From Kiritimatiellia bacterium (GTDB taxonomy: Bacteria; Verrucomicrobiota; Kiritimatiellia; RFP12; UBA1067), in NCBI GenBank assembly GCA_017542055.1, contig JAFXXW010000029.1:1-54460 (forward strand): a stretch of 54,460 bases of DNA, read 5' to 3'. This document shows, piece after piece, positions 34,426-42,696 of this stretch. Made by a program: the position numbers and the translations under genes. The notes beneath the pieces are model-generated. The model was not told the origin of the DNA. It did not search any database and was given only the letters and a program-made list of their open reading frames with translations. Each line of letters starts with the position of its first letter. The first letter of the stretch is position 1.

Positions 34426-36326
34426 TCTTCCAGTTTTTCCTTTTGTTCGACCGGTTGGGAATAGACGTTCTTCTCGTCCGGCGCGGGCCGCTTGGGTTCG
34501 AACGCATGCTCGAACTTAGGCAACTCCCTGGCGGGCGCCGCGGTCTTGAGGATGGCTTTCGTCCCCTTGCCGTCCACGGCGTTGGCGCCTTCCTGGATGG
34601 CCTTGGGCGTTTCCGTCTTGCCGGTCATGGCCGCCGCGGCCGCCTTCTCCTCTTCGGTCACCGCCTCGCGCGCATCCACTTCCGCCTTGGCCGCGCTGTC
34701 CACGCTGCCGAGCTTGGTTCCGCGCGGGGGAATTTCCTTGAGTAGCGGATCCCCCTCGCCGATCATCGTGCACTTGAGCGGCTCCTTGATGTACTCCTCG
34801 ATCTCAGGAATGGCGAACGATTCGTTCTCGTCGGCAAAGCTGATGGCGATGCCGGTGTTGCCGGCCCGGCCCGTGCGCCCGATCCGGTGCACGTAATCCT
34901 CGGCCTCGTAAGGGAAGTCGAAGTTGATCACGTACCCGATGTCGTCCACATGGATGCCTCGCCCGGCCACGTCGGTGGCCACCAAAATGCGGATCTTGCC
35001 GTCGCGGAAGTCCTCCAGCACCTTGAGGCGCTTGTTCTGGTTGACGTCGCCGCTAAGCATCTCGACGTTCACCCCGCGCACCTTGAGCGAAGAATAAACA
35101 TCCTCCGTCGTCGACTTGCGGTTGCAAAAAACGATCGTCCGTGACTCCGGATGCAACGCGATGTGGTTGAAGAGCACCTTGAACTTGTCCTCCGCGCGCA
35201 CGATGTAGACCACCTGCCGCACGGTGTCGGTGGCGTTCGTTTCGCTCTCCACTTCAGCCTTGTAGGGTTCGGTCATCCACTGCGCCGCCAGCCGCATCAC
35301 CGTTTCGGTGAGCGTCGCGGAATACAGCATGGTGGCGCGCTTGTCCTTGGGCGGCAGATAGGCGATGATGCGCCGCACGTCGGGGATGAAGCCCATGTCC
35401 AGCATGCGGTCGGCCTCGTCGATGACGAGCGTGTCCACGCTGCCCAGGTTGATCACCCGGGTCTTGACGAAGTCGAGCAACCGACCGGGCGTGGCCACCA
35501 AAAGGTCCACCGGCGCGTCCATCAACTCCCGGCGCTGACGATCATAATCCATGCCGCCATACACCGCCAGACACCGCAAACCGCAATACCGGCCGATCGC
35601 ATCCGCGTCCTTGCAGATCTGGATCACCAGTTCGCGCGTCGGCGCGATCACCAGCGCCCTCGGAGTGCCGCTCGTCTTGGACCGGCATTCCGGCGTACGC
35701 AGATAGCGCGTCAAAATGGCCACCAGAAAAGCCGCCGTCTTGCCGCTTCCGGTCTGGGCCTTGCCGGCCACGTTCTTGCCGGCCAACGCCGCCTCCAGCG
35801 ACAACGCCTGGATTTCGGTGCAATACTTGAAGCCCAAATCGGCGATGCCGTGCATCACCTCGCCCGGCAGATCCAGATCCTGGAAGCGCATCTTGCCTTC
35901 CAGCGGTTCCACCGCGAAAGAAGCGGGATCCCACTTGGCGTGTTCCGCCGCGCGCCGCTTCATTTCCTGGCTCGTCACCTCGCCGCCCGGACGCGCCTGG
36001 CCGGGCGCCGTGTTTTCCGGCCGCCTCCGGTTCCGGTCGCGATCCCGCCGCTCGCCGCGATCCTTGCGATCCCTGCGTTCGCCGCGATCCTTGTCCTTGC
36101 GCTCGCCGCGCTGATCGTTGGCGTTCTGCTTGCCCTGGTTGGGACGGGATTGCGCCTGCGGCTGCCGCTGCTTGGATTGGGGAGCGCCCGGCCGCGACTG
36201 TTGCGGCTGGGCGCCCTTGCCCTTTTTCTTGCCCGGGCGATTGCCAGGCTTGGGTTGCGGTTTAGGCTGCTTCTTGCCACCCACCCCCAACACCTGGGCG
36301 ATCTTCGATAGAAATCCCAAAGCCAT
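34413..36326 (-). CDS. DEAD-box RNA helicase, RhlE-like
   Basis: A 637-residue RNA helicase. A low-complexity basic N-terminus (about 20-115; Lys, Arg, Gln and Pro) precedes the core with Q-motif region MRFQDLDLP, Walker A AQTGSGKT (about 187-194), VATPGRL, DEAD in VIDEADRML (about 300), SAT as YSATL, and motif VI HRIGRTGRAG. The C-terminal tail is acidic/Ala-rich. It may unwind rRNA or mRNA during ribosome assembly or cold growth, which suits its place 2 bases after rpsI. The disordered N-terminal tail is unusual, since tails of RhlE-type helicases are more often C-terminal. Confidence 0.92.
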   Translation of the reverse strand: MALGFLSKIAQVLGVGGKKQPKPQPKPGNRPGKKKGKGAQPQQSRPGAPQSKQRQPQAQSRPNQGKQNANDQRGERKDKDRGERRDRKDRGERRDRDRNRRRPENTAPGQARPGGEVTSQEMKRRAAEHAKWDPASFAVEPLEGKMRFQDLDLPGEVMHGIADLGFKYCTEIQALSLEAALAGKNVAGKAQTGSGKTAAFLVAILTRYLRTPECRSKTSGTPRALVIAPTRELVIQICKDADAIGRYCGLRCLAVYGGMDYDRQRRELMDAPVDLLVATPGRLLDFVKTRVINLGSVDTLVIDEADRMLDMGFIPDVRRIIAYLPPKDKRATMLYSATLTETVMRLAAQWMTEPYKAEVESETNATDTVRQVVYIVRAEDKFKVLFNHIALHPESRTIVFCNRKSTTEDVYSSLKVRGVNVEMLSGDVNQNKRLKVLEDFRDGKIRILVATDVAGRGIHVDDIGYVINFDFPYEAEDYVHRIGRTGRAGNTGIAISFADENESFAIPEIEEYIKEPLKCTMIGEGDPLLKEIPPRGTKLGSVDSAAKAEVDAREAVTEEEKAAAAAMTGKTETPKAIQEGANAVDGKGTKAILKTAAPARELPKFEHAFEPKRPAPDEKNVYSQPVEQKEKLEEWTV

Positions 36327-36328
36327 GA

Positions 36329-36730
36329 TTAACGCTTCGAGAACTGGAAGCGCTTGCGGGCGCCCGGCTGACCGGGTTTCTTGCGCTCCTTCATACGGCT
36401 GTCGCGAGTAAGGCATCCGGCCTTCTTGAGCGCTTCCTTGACGGTTTCGTCCGCCTTGACGAGCGCGCGGGAAAGACCGTGGCGAATCGCACCGGCCTGA
36501 CCCGAAATGCCGCCGCCCTTGGCGTACGCCACCACGTCGACCTTGGTCAGATCGTAGCCGGAAATGGAAATCGGCTGCTTGAGATAGTCGCGCAGCGCTT
36601 CGGACTGGATGTAGTCTTCCAGCTTCTCGCCGTTAACCTTCCACTCGCCCGAGCCCTCCACGAGAGTCACGCGCGCGGTAGCCGTCTTGCGGCTGCCGGT
36701 TCCTGCGGAAATAACTTTCAACGTTGCCAT
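36329..36730 (-). CDS. rpsI: 30S ribosomal protein S9 (uS9)
   Basis: A 133-residue ribosomal protein. The N-terminus has GSRKTATARVTLVEG, the middle YAKGGGISGQAGAIRHGLSRAL, and the C-terminus DSRMKERKKPGQPGARKRFQFSKR-type basic tail, whose last Lys-Arg reaches the P-site tRNA. It lies 13 bases after rplM, the common pairing. Confidence 0.97.
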   Translation of the reverse strand: MATLKVISAGTGSRKTATARVTLVEGSGEWKVNGEKLEDYIQSEALRDYLKQPISISGYDLTKVDVVAYAKGGGISGQAGAIRHGLSRALVKADETVKEALKKAGCLTRDSRMKERKKPGQPGARKRFQFSKR

Positions 36731-36743
36731 GTCCTAAACCTCC

Positions 36744-37175
36744 TCAGAGTTCGATCTTCACCGGCTTCTGCGCGGCGTGGGTGTGTTCGGCCCCGGCGAA
36801 AACTTTCAGCCTGGTCATCATCTTGCGGGCGATGTTGTTCTTGGGCAGCATGCCCCACACCGCTTCCTTCACCACGCGATCGGGATGCGCAGCGCGCATT
36901 TCCGCCGCCGTGAACCGCTTGAGGCCGTTCCGGTAGCCGCTATAGCGCTGATATTCCTTCTGCTCTTCCTTCTTGCCCGTCAACTTGACCTGGGCGGCGT
37001 TGACCACCACCACGAACGCGCCGGCGTCCACGGACGGATCGAACGTGGGCAGATCCTTGGCCCGGAGTTTGTTGGCGACCACCACGGCCAAACGGCCCAG
37101 CGGCTGGTTCGCGGCATCCACGATGAACCACTGGCGCTTGTCGCCAGGATTCGGAGCACGATAGCTCTTTTGCAT
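36744..37175 (-). CDS. rplM: 50S ribosomal protein L13 (uL13)
   Basis: A 143-residue ribosomal protein with the L13 blocks WFIVDAANQPLGRLA, YQRYSGYRNGLKR and AVWGMLPKNNIARKM. I chose the ATG at 37175 (MQKSYRAP), which gives the usual length; a start 12 codons upstream adds a lysine-rich stretch not found in the family. The gene follows a leader of about 117 nt. Confidence 0.96.
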   Translation of the reverse strand: MQKSYRAPNPGDKRQWFIVDAANQPLGRLAVVVANKLRAKDLPTFDPSVDAGAFVVVVNAAQVKLTGKKEEQKEYQRYSGYRNGLKRFTAAEMRAAHPDRVVKEAVWGMLPKNNIARKMMTRLKVFAGAEHTHAAQKPVKIEL

Positions 37176-37292
37176 CTTTACTTTTTCTTTCTTTCCGGTT
37201 TTGTGCCCCAATCATTGGGTTTTGTCCGGGTTTGCAGCAGGAACCCTGTGCCCCTGCAGGAGAACCGGTTTTTCCCCGATTCCGCATGTTTG
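37176..37292 (-). promoter_or_regulatory. rplM 5' leader, possible autoregulatory RNA
   Basis: Between the predicted start of transcription (about 37292) and the rplM ATG lie about 117 nt with small hairpins (CCCAA-TGA-TTGGG and GGGTT-N9-AACCC) and a repeated GGGGCACA. Ribosomal protein operons are often controlled by the first protein binding its own leader; this is only a candidate. Confidence 0.3.
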
Positions 37293-37299
37293 AAATGAT

Positions 37300-37329
37300 A
37301 TTATATCATATTTCCCGACTGAATGTCAA
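37300..37329 (-). promoter_or_regulatory. Promoter of rplM-rpsI, embedded in the 3' end of queD
   Basis: TTGACA (37324-37329), 18-base spacer ending GAAATATGA, TATAAT (37300-37305), minus strand. All but the last base of the -10 is coding sequence of queD: the codons for PIDIQSGNMI and the TAA stop spell the promoter. Confidence 0.85.
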
Positions 37330-37747
37330 TAGGGAAAATGCGATATTCGGCGGAGCTGTCGGCCGTTTCCCACACTTTGACGGCCACGAGCGCAGGGATG
37401 GACGGCTTCAGCTGCCGGAAAAAATGCCGCGCCAGATTCTCGGCCGTCGACCGGAAATCGAGCGCCACCGTCCGCATCCCGTGGCGCTCCACCACTTCCG
37501 CGATTTCCTTTTCGCCAGGCGAATTGATGTTGTAGATGAAAGCGTGGTCGAACCGGTCCACGATCGTTTCGGTGGCGATTCGCTTCAAATCCTTGAAATC
37601 CACCACCATATCGTCCGGTTTGGTCAGCTCCGCCCCGGCCGAAATGTCCACCCGGTACGTGTGGCCGTGCAGATTCTTGCAAAGACCCTCGTGGTTGGTG
37701 AGGATGTGCGCGGCGTCGAACTTGACGGTTTTGGTGACGGTGGTCAT
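37301..37747 (-). CDS. queD: 6-carboxy-tetrahydropterin synthase QueD-like (PTPS family)
   Basis: A 148-residue enzyme of the 6-pyruvoyl-tetrahydropterin synthase family. FDAAH (His14) and LHGHTY (His27, His29) are the zinc ligands, and Cys23 in GLCKNLHGH is the catalytic cysteine found in QueD; MVVDFKDLK and DHAFIYN complete the pattern. It makes 6-carboxy-tetrahydropterin for queuosine. The rest of the queuosine pathway is not in the window. The start overlaps the tsaC stop by ATGA. The last codons double as the rplM promoter. Confidence 0.9.
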   Translation of the reverse strand: MTTVTKTVKFDAAHILTNHEGLCKNLHGHTYRVDISAGAELTKPDDMVVDFKDLKRIATETIVDRFDHAFIYNINSPGEKEIAEVVERHGMRTVALDFRSTAENLARHFFRQLKPSIPALVAVKVWETADSSAEYRIFPIDIQSGNMI

Positions 37748-38250
37748 GGCTTGATCGCTCCTTCCCGCAATACGGTTATCTTGTCGCCCTCCACCTTGAC
37801 TACGGTGGATGCGCGACCCAATTTGCTTTTGCCCGCGTCAAGGACGTAATCCGCCCCCAAACCGGCCGGCGCCTCGTCGGAATCGCCCGCGCCGCTCAAG
37901 TTGGCGGAGGTGACGCGCAACTTTCCCCCGCAAAGCGCAATGAGCGCAAGCGCCGTTTCGTCGTCCGGCATGCGATAGCCTTCGCCTCCGGACACGATGG
38001 TCAGCGCCCCCGGCCAGTACCGGTCCGCCAGCTCCCGCGCCTTGCCCGACAACATCGACGCGTCGGAAACGAGCAGCGCGATCGGCTTGTTGCCGTCGCG
38101 TCCCTTAAGTTCGTAAAGCCGCTTTACCGCCTCCGGACGGTCCGGTCGCGCCGCGAGGCCGTAAACTGTATCGGTAGGCATCACCACCACGCCGCCCGCA
38201 TCGAGCACCCGGGCCGCCTGCTCCACTTGCCGCCGCATCGCGTCCGTCAT
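37744..38250 (-). CDS. tsaC: Threonylcarbamoyl-AMP synthase, short TsaC/YrdC type
   Basis: A 168-residue YrdC-fold protein. GGVVVMPTDTVYGLAA is the diagnostic N-terminal motif, followed by ELKGRDGNKPIALLV with the conserved KxR-like and K residues, and LRVTSANLSG, the ATP/threonine-binding SAN motif. It makes threonylcarbamoyl-AMP for t6A. There is no C-terminal Sua5 domain. Start overlaps the DUF167 stop by ATGA. Works with TsaE encoded at 19233-19646. Confidence 0.92.
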   Translation of the reverse strand: MTDAMRRQVEQAARVLDAGGVVVMPTDTVYGLAARPDRPEAVKRLYELKGRDGNKPIALLVSDASMLSGKARELADRYWPGALTIVSGGEGYRMPDDETALALIALCGGKLRVTSANLSGAGDSDEAPAGLGADYVLDAGKSKLGRASTVVKVEGDKITVLREGAIKP

Positions 38251-38501
38251 CCCGCCACCTCGCTGAGCCGCGACTCGTCCACCCCGACGAGCTCCAGCCG
38301 CTTCGTTTTGGAAGTCTCGCCCGACACGAACCGCACCGCCGATTTGGCGATCCCGAACGCGTCCGCCAGCACCTCCACCAGCTCCTTGTTGGCCTTGCCG
38401 TCCACCGGCGCGCACTTTATCCGCACCTTCAGCGCGTCGCCCAACCAACCGTCGATCCCCGACATGGACGAACGCGGAACGGCCTTGACGTTGACGATCA
38501 A
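38247..38501 (-). CDS. DUF167 (YggU) family protein
   Basis: An 84-residue protein with the DUF167 core: VKIRIKCAPVDGKANKELVE-like segment (VRIKCAPVDGKANKEL), LADAFGIAKSAVRFVSGETSKTKRL. The family is widespread and of unknown function. The most likely start is TTG at 38501, which overlaps the parC TGA as TTGA and includes the first beta-strand (LIVNVKAVPRSS); the first ATG (38464) would remove that strand. The gene lies in the tight parC-tsaC stretch. Confidence 0.75.
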   Translation of the reverse strand: MIVNVKAVPRSSMSGIDGWLGDALKVRIKCAPVDGKANKELVEVLADAFGIAKSAVRFVSGETSKTKRLELVGVDESRLSEVAG

Positions 38502-40588
38502 GCGAGAATCCCCTTCGACAACGGTTCCGAATTGTCCCACCACGCGCCCTTCTGGGCGCTGACGCGGGCGAGCGGCTTCATCGTCAGCTGCTTGCCCTTG
38601 GTGGTGGCGCCGCGAATTTCCACCACGTCCTTCATCTCGGTCTTGCCGGTTTCGCGATTGACGCGCTCCACCTGCTCCTTGGGCATGTAATATTGCTGGT
38701 GGATCTTCTGCCCCTTGGCGGGCTTGAACTTGACGAAAATCGTGTCCGGGCACCCCTCGGTGAAGAAAACGATGCGGCACTTGGGCTTTTCCGGCGCCAG
38801 GCGGTAGTCCTTGTTGCGAATGAGCCCGCCGAAACGGAAACGCTTGATATAGCTGAAATTGTACGAACTTTCCTCGTAAATGAGCGTAAAGTCGCGCGTG
38901 TCGCGCTCCGCCTCCTGGTTGTAGCGGATGCAACAGAGCATGTCCTTGTCCACGAAGATCTTGTCCTCCGGCTGCACCTTGCGGAAACGACCGTCCTTCC
39001 ACACGATGATGAGCTCGTCCAGGCTCGAGCACTTGAACATCTCCTCGCCGCCCTTCAGCCCCGCGCCGATGAAGTTGTTCTCCTTGTCCCACTTGATGGT
39101 GAGTTCGGTGGCGGTCATCGCGCGCATGTCCACTTCCTTGAACGCCCCGTCCGCGTGGATTTCGGTCAACCGGGGATACTTTTTGCCGTATTCCTTGATG
39201 AGCCCCTTCAAATACTTGACCACGAACGCCTTGAGGTGCGCGAGATTGTCCTTCACCTCCCGCTCTTCCGCCTTGATGCTCTTGATCTCTTCGCGGTTCT
39301 TGTCGATGTCGAACTGCGAAATGCGCCGGATCTGCAACTTAAGGAGCCGCTCCACGTCTTCGTCGGTCACCTCGTGCCGGAGCTCCTTGCGGAACGGCTT
39401 GAAACCGGTCAAAATGGCGTTTTTGACGCCTTCGAGCGTCTTTTCCTCCTCGATACGCTTGTAGATGCGCTCTTCGACGAAAATCCGCTCCAGCGTCCGC
39501 GCATGGAACGAGGCGTCCAGCTCGTCCAGCCGGATTTCCTGCTCGCGTTTCGTCAAAAAGGTCAGCCGCTCGACGTTTTTGGCGAGAATTTCGCTCACCT
39601 TCATGAGCTTGGGCCGACCGCCCTCCAGCACGATCGGCCGGGACGACAGCGACTTCTCGCAGTCGGTAAAGGCGTACAGCGCGGCGATCGTCTTTTCCTG
39701 GTTCTCGCCCGGCATCAGCTCCAACTCGATGCGCACCGTGTCGCTCGTGAGGTCGTGGAGCTTCCGGACTCCCACTTTTTTCTTCTTGATGGCCTCTTCG
39801 ATGGACGCGGCGATCGAATCGGTCGTCTCGCCCCAAGGGAGCTCCGTGATCACCAGCCGGTTCTTGTCTTCCTTCTCGATGCGCGCGCGGATTTTGACCT
39901 TCCCCAGCCCGTCCTCGTATTCGGAAACGTCCATGATGCCGCCCAGCTGGAAGTCGGGATAGAGCGTAAACGGCTTTTTCTGCAGCACCGCGATTTCCGC
40001 TTCCAGGAGCTCGATGAAATTGTGCGGCAAAATGGCCGTAGACAGTCCCACCGCGATGCCATCCGCGCCCAACATCAGCAACAGCGGAATCTTGGCCGGC
40101 AGATACACCGGCTCCTCCTTGCGCCCGTCGTAGTTGGGCACGAATTCCGTCGTCTTGCGGTTGAACACCTCCTTGCGCGCCAGTTCCGTAAGCCGGCACT
40201 CGATGTACCTAGTGGCCGCGTGGGGCATCCCGGTGAAGAGCGACCCGTAGTTGCCCTGTCCGTCGATGAGATACCCCTTCCCCTCGCCCCAAAGCTTGTT
40301 CGCCAACACGCAAATCGCATCGCCGATCGACGCATCGCCGTGCGGATGGTACTGCATGGTGTGGCCCACGATATTGGCCACCTTGGTGTAGCGCCCGTCG
40401 TCCTTCTCCCACAAGGAATGCATGATGCGCCGCTGCACCGGCTTGAGGCCGTCCTCCACCGCCGGAATCGCGCGGTCGCAGATCACATAAGCCGAATACT
40501 GCTTGAAATTGTAGTCGTACAGTTCGCGCATGGGACCCTGCCCCGTAAGCGTGCTGCCGAAAAGATCCGTCTTGTCGTCGATACCCAT
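38498..40588 (-). CDS. parC: DNA topoisomerase IV subunit A-like (ParC)
   Basis: A 696-residue type IIA topoisomerase subunit. AIPAVEDGLKPVQRRIMHSL begins the breakage-reunion domain, YHPHGDASIGDAI is the quinolone-site helix, and Tyr128 in AATRYIECRL is the catalytic tyrosine. A coiled coil follows (about 380-480), then a short C-terminal region without a full six-bladed GyrA-type beta-propeller and without a clear GyrA box. That favours ParC over GyrA. It lies 19 bases after its partner subunit gene. Confidence 0.88.
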   Translation of the reverse strand: MGIDDKTDLFGSTLTGQGPMRELYDYNFKQYSAYVICDRAIPAVEDGLKPVQRRIMHSLWEKDDGRYTKVANIVGHTMQYHPHGDASIGDAICVLANKLWGEGKGYLIDGQGNYGSLFTGMPHAATRYIECRLTELARKEVFNRKTTEFVPNYDGRKEEPVYLPAKIPLLLMLGADGIAVGLSTAILPHNFIELLEAEIAVLQKKPFTLYPDFQLGGIMDVSEYEDGLGKVKIRARIEKEDKNRLVITELPWGETTDSIAASIEEAIKKKKVGVRKLHDLTSDTVRIELELMPGENQEKTIAALYAFTDCEKSLSSRPIVLEGGRPKLMKVSEILAKNVERLTFLTKREQEIRLDELDASFHARTLERIFVEERIYKRIEEEKTLEGVKNAILTGFKPFRKELRHEVTDEDVERLLKLQIRRISQFDIDKNREEIKSIKAEEREVKDNLAHLKAFVVKYLKGLIKEYGKKYPRLTEIHADGAFKEVDMRAMTATELTIKWDKENNFIGAGLKGGEEMFKCSSLDELIIVWKDGRFRKVQPEDKIFVDKDMLCCIRYNQEAERDTRDFTLIYEESSYNFSYIKRFRFGGLIRNKDYRLAPEKPKCRIVFFTEGCPDTIFVKFKPAKGQKIHQQYYMPKEQVERVNRETGKTEMKDVVEIRGATTKGKQLTMKPLARVSAQKGAWWDNSEPLSKGILA

Positions 40589-40607
40589 TGCCGCTCGATC
40601 TCCCGTC

Positions 40608-42455
40608 TCAAAATTCGCTCGCGTCGCAGACCAGCGAGTTCATGATGTAATCCTTGCGCTCGGGGGTGTTGTTCCCCATGTAGAACTTGATGGTCTTCTC
40701 CACGTCCATGTCGTCCGCGCACGTGACCGGCGTCAGGCGCATGTCCTCGCCGATGAAATCCTTGAACTCCTTGGAGTTGAGCTCGCCGAGACCCTTGAAG
40801 CGCGTCGTTTCGCACCCTCTGCCGCACTTGGCCTGCGCCTTCAGCTTTTCCTCCTCGCTGAAGCAGTAGTACTGCTCCTTCTTGTTGCGCACCCTAAATA
40901 GCGGCGTTTCGAGAATGAAAATCCGCCCGTCGAGCACCAATTGCCGGTAGAACCGCATGAAAAAGGTGGTGAGCAGATTCCGGATGTGCAGCCCGTCCAC
41001 ATCGGCATCCGTCGCGAAGATTATCTTGGAATACCTCAGGTGATCCAGCGTCTCGTCGATATCCAACGTCTTGATAAGATTGAAAAACTCGGCGTTGGTA
41101 TAAAGAACGTCCTTGTTGAGCCCGCACGTGTTGAGACACTTGCCGCGCAGGAAAAACACCGCCTGGTTGGACGCGTCGCGCGCCAGCCCCAGCGTACCCC
41201 CGGCCGACTGACCTTCCGTCAGGAAGATCATCGTGTCGTCGCCCTCGGGCTTGCCCGTCTTCTTGTTGATCTTGTCGAGCTTCAGATGGTTCTTGCAGTC
41301 CTTGAGCTGCGGCACGCGCACGCTGATGGCCTGACTCTTCTCCCGCGCCTCGCGCTTGATCTTGTTGAGCTGGCCGCGAATCTTCCCCGTCTCTTCGATT
41401 TTGGCGATCAGCTTGTCGGTTTCCGCCGGAGCCCGGTGCAGCGCCGCCAGAATCTCCTTCTTCATCTGCTGCGACAGTTCCGCGCGCAACTCGTTCATGA
41501 CGAGCTTGATCTTGGTCTGGCCCTCGAACACCGGATTCATCACCCGGATGCTCACCGCGCCCAACAGTCCGTCGCGAATGTCGTCGCCGTCGAATTTCTT
41601 CTTGGCGTCGTACTCGTTGAGCGCCTTGGTGAGCGCCTCCTTGAACGCCGTCAAATGCGTGCCCCCGTCCGTCGTGTACTGGCCGTTCACGAAGGAATGG
41701 TACTCCTCGCCGAAACGATTGGTGTGCGTAAAGATGATTTCGAGCGTCTTCGTCTTCAGATGGAACGGCGCGTAGAGCTTTTCGAACTGCGCCTCGTCGG
41801 CGATGAGATCCGCCAGCCCCTTGTCGCTGCAGATACGCTGCCCGTTGAGCACGATGGTCAGCCCCGCGTTGACGTAGCAATACATCTTCATGCGCCTAAG
41901 GACGTGATCCTCGCGCACTTTGAAATGCTTGAGCACCTTGGCGTCCGGCTTGTAGCGGATGAACGTGCCGTTGGGCTCGTCCGACCGGCATTTTCCGCGC
42001 TTCTTGGCTTTGAGCCGCCCTTCCTCGAAATACGCCTCGCTGAATTCGCCGTTCCGGAACGCCCGCACCTCGAAAAATTCGCTGAGCGCATTCACCGCCT
42101 TCGTGCCCACGCCGTTCATGCCGGCCGAGAACTGGTAGTTTTCGTTGTCGTACTTGGCGCCGGTGTTCATCTGGCTCACGCAGTCCACCACCTTCTCGAG
42201 CGGAATGCCGCGCCCAAAGTCTCGCACCGCCACCTCGCCGGAATCGTAATCCACGTCCACCAGAATCTTCTTGCCGAAACCCTGCCCGAACTCGTCGATG
42301 GCGTTGTCGATGACCTCCTTCATGAGGATATAGATGCAGTCGTGATACATCGACCCGTTGCCCGGCTCGCCCACATACATGCCCGGCCGCGTACGGATAT
42401 GCGTCACCGGGTCGAGCGTCTTGATGCTCTCCGCGCCATATGCTTCTTTTGCCAT
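40608..42455 (-). CDS. parE: DNA topoisomerase IV subunit B-like (ParE)
   Basis: A 615-residue GHKL ATPase/topoisomerase subunit. HIRTRPGMYVGE, EVIDNAIDEF (Mg-binding Asn), DFGRGIP and the ATP-lid GMNGVGTKAVNALS form the ATPase site. The TOPRIM domain has LTEGQSAGG (about residue 413) and FATDADVDGLHIR. The usual EGDSAGG is EGQSAGG here; the catalytic Glu stays but the next acidic residue is Gln. C-terminal FKGLGELNSKEFKD is the conserved FKGLGEM motif. There is no clear Shine-Dalgarno sequence, and a terminator separates it from the tRNA-Asn upstream. Confidence 0.9.
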   Translation of the reverse strand: MAKEAYGAESIKTLDPVTHIRTRPGMYVGEPGNGSMYHDCIYILMKEVIDNAIDEFGQGFGKKILVDVDYDSGEVAVRDFGRGIPLEKVVDCVSQMNTGAKYDNENYQFSAGMNGVGTKAVNALSEFFEVRAFRNGEFSEAYFEEGRLKAKKRGKCRSDEPNGTFIRYKPDAKVLKHFKVREDHVLRRMKMYCYVNAGLTIVLNGQRICSDKGLADLIADEAQFEKLYAPFHLKTKTLEIIFTHTNRFGEEYHSFVNGQYTTDGGTHLTAFKEALTKALNEYDAKKKFDGDDIRDGLLGAVSIRVMNPVFEGQTKIKLVMNELRAELSQQMKKEILAALHRAPAETDKLIAKIEETGKIRGQLNKIKREAREKSQAISVRVPQLKDCKNHLKLDKINKKTGKPEGDDTMIFLTEGQSAGGTLGLARDASNQAVFFLRGKCLNTCGLNKDVLYTNAEFFNLIKTLDIDETLDHLRYSKIIFATDADVDGLHIRNLLTTFFMRFYRQLVLDGRIFILETPLFRVRNKKEQYYCFSEEEKLKAQAKCGRGCETTRFKGLGELNSKEFKDFIGEDMRLTPVTCADDMDVEKTIKFYMGNNTPERKDYIMNSLVCDASEF

Positions 42456-42479
42456 GCCAAAATCCGTTGCCTGTCTACG

Positions 42480-42503
42480 AAAAAAGCCTCCAAGACTGGA
42501 GGC
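42480..42503 (-). terminator. Rho-independent terminator after tRNA-Asn, before parE
   Basis: On the minus strand GCCTCCA-GTCT-TGGAGGC (42486-42503) is followed by six T. A 7-bp perfect stem with a U-tract between the tRNA and the parE start; parE must rely on read-through or an unseen promoter. Confidence 0.9.
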
Positions 42504-42512
42504 TCACCAAAT

Positions 42513-42587
42513 TGGCTCGGGCGGCTGGATTCGAACCAGCGACCAATTGATTAACAGTCAACTGCGCTACCGCTGCGCCACGCCCGA
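42513..42587 (-). tRNA. tRNA-Asn(GTT)
   Basis: Cloverleaf on the minus strand: acceptor TCGGGCG pairs with CGCCCGA, the D-arm is GCGCAGCGGTAGCGC, anticodon loop CTGTTAA gives GTT, T-arm GCTGGTTCGAATCCAGC. CCA is encoded (42513-42515). Confidence 0.97.
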
Positions 42588-42623
42588 ACATCCCTGCGAA
42601 AGGATTTAAATGAAACAGTGAGT

Positions 42624-42653
42624 ATTATATCATATTTCGACCCCAAAAGTCAA
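42624..42653 (-). promoter_or_regulatory. Promoter of tRNA-Asn (and possibly parE-parC-queD)
   Basis: TTGACT (42648-42653), 18-base spacer ending GAAATATGA, TATAAT (42624-42629), minus strand. Predicted start about 42617, 30 nt before the tRNA. Confidence 0.85.
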
Positions 42654-42663
42654 TAGGGAAAAT

Positions 42664-42696
42664 AAAAAAAAAAAATCGCCGCTCACCCTTCCCGGC
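42664..42696 (-). terminator. Possible terminator after gluQ
   Basis: The gluQ stop codon is followed within a few bases by a run of 12 T on the minus strand (42664-42675), preceded by a weak 4-bp stem (GCCG/CGGC). The tract is striking but the hairpin is poor, so efficiency is uncertain. Confidence 0.4.

Noticed and set aside
38693-40645. 650-codon plus-strand open frame
   Set aside because: Antisense shadow of parC; no family motif and arginine/leucine-rich composition typical of antisense frames.
38498-42455. Annotating the topoisomerase pair as gyrB/gyrA
   Set aside because: The A subunit lacks a GyrA-type C-terminal propeller of full length, the subunits are adjacent and the B subunit is short, all favouring topoisomerase IV; GyrA/B of unusual form is not fully excluded.
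42358-42609. Plus-strand frame with GGWIRTSDQ
   Set aside because: Antisense of tRNA-Asn, again a common false annotation.
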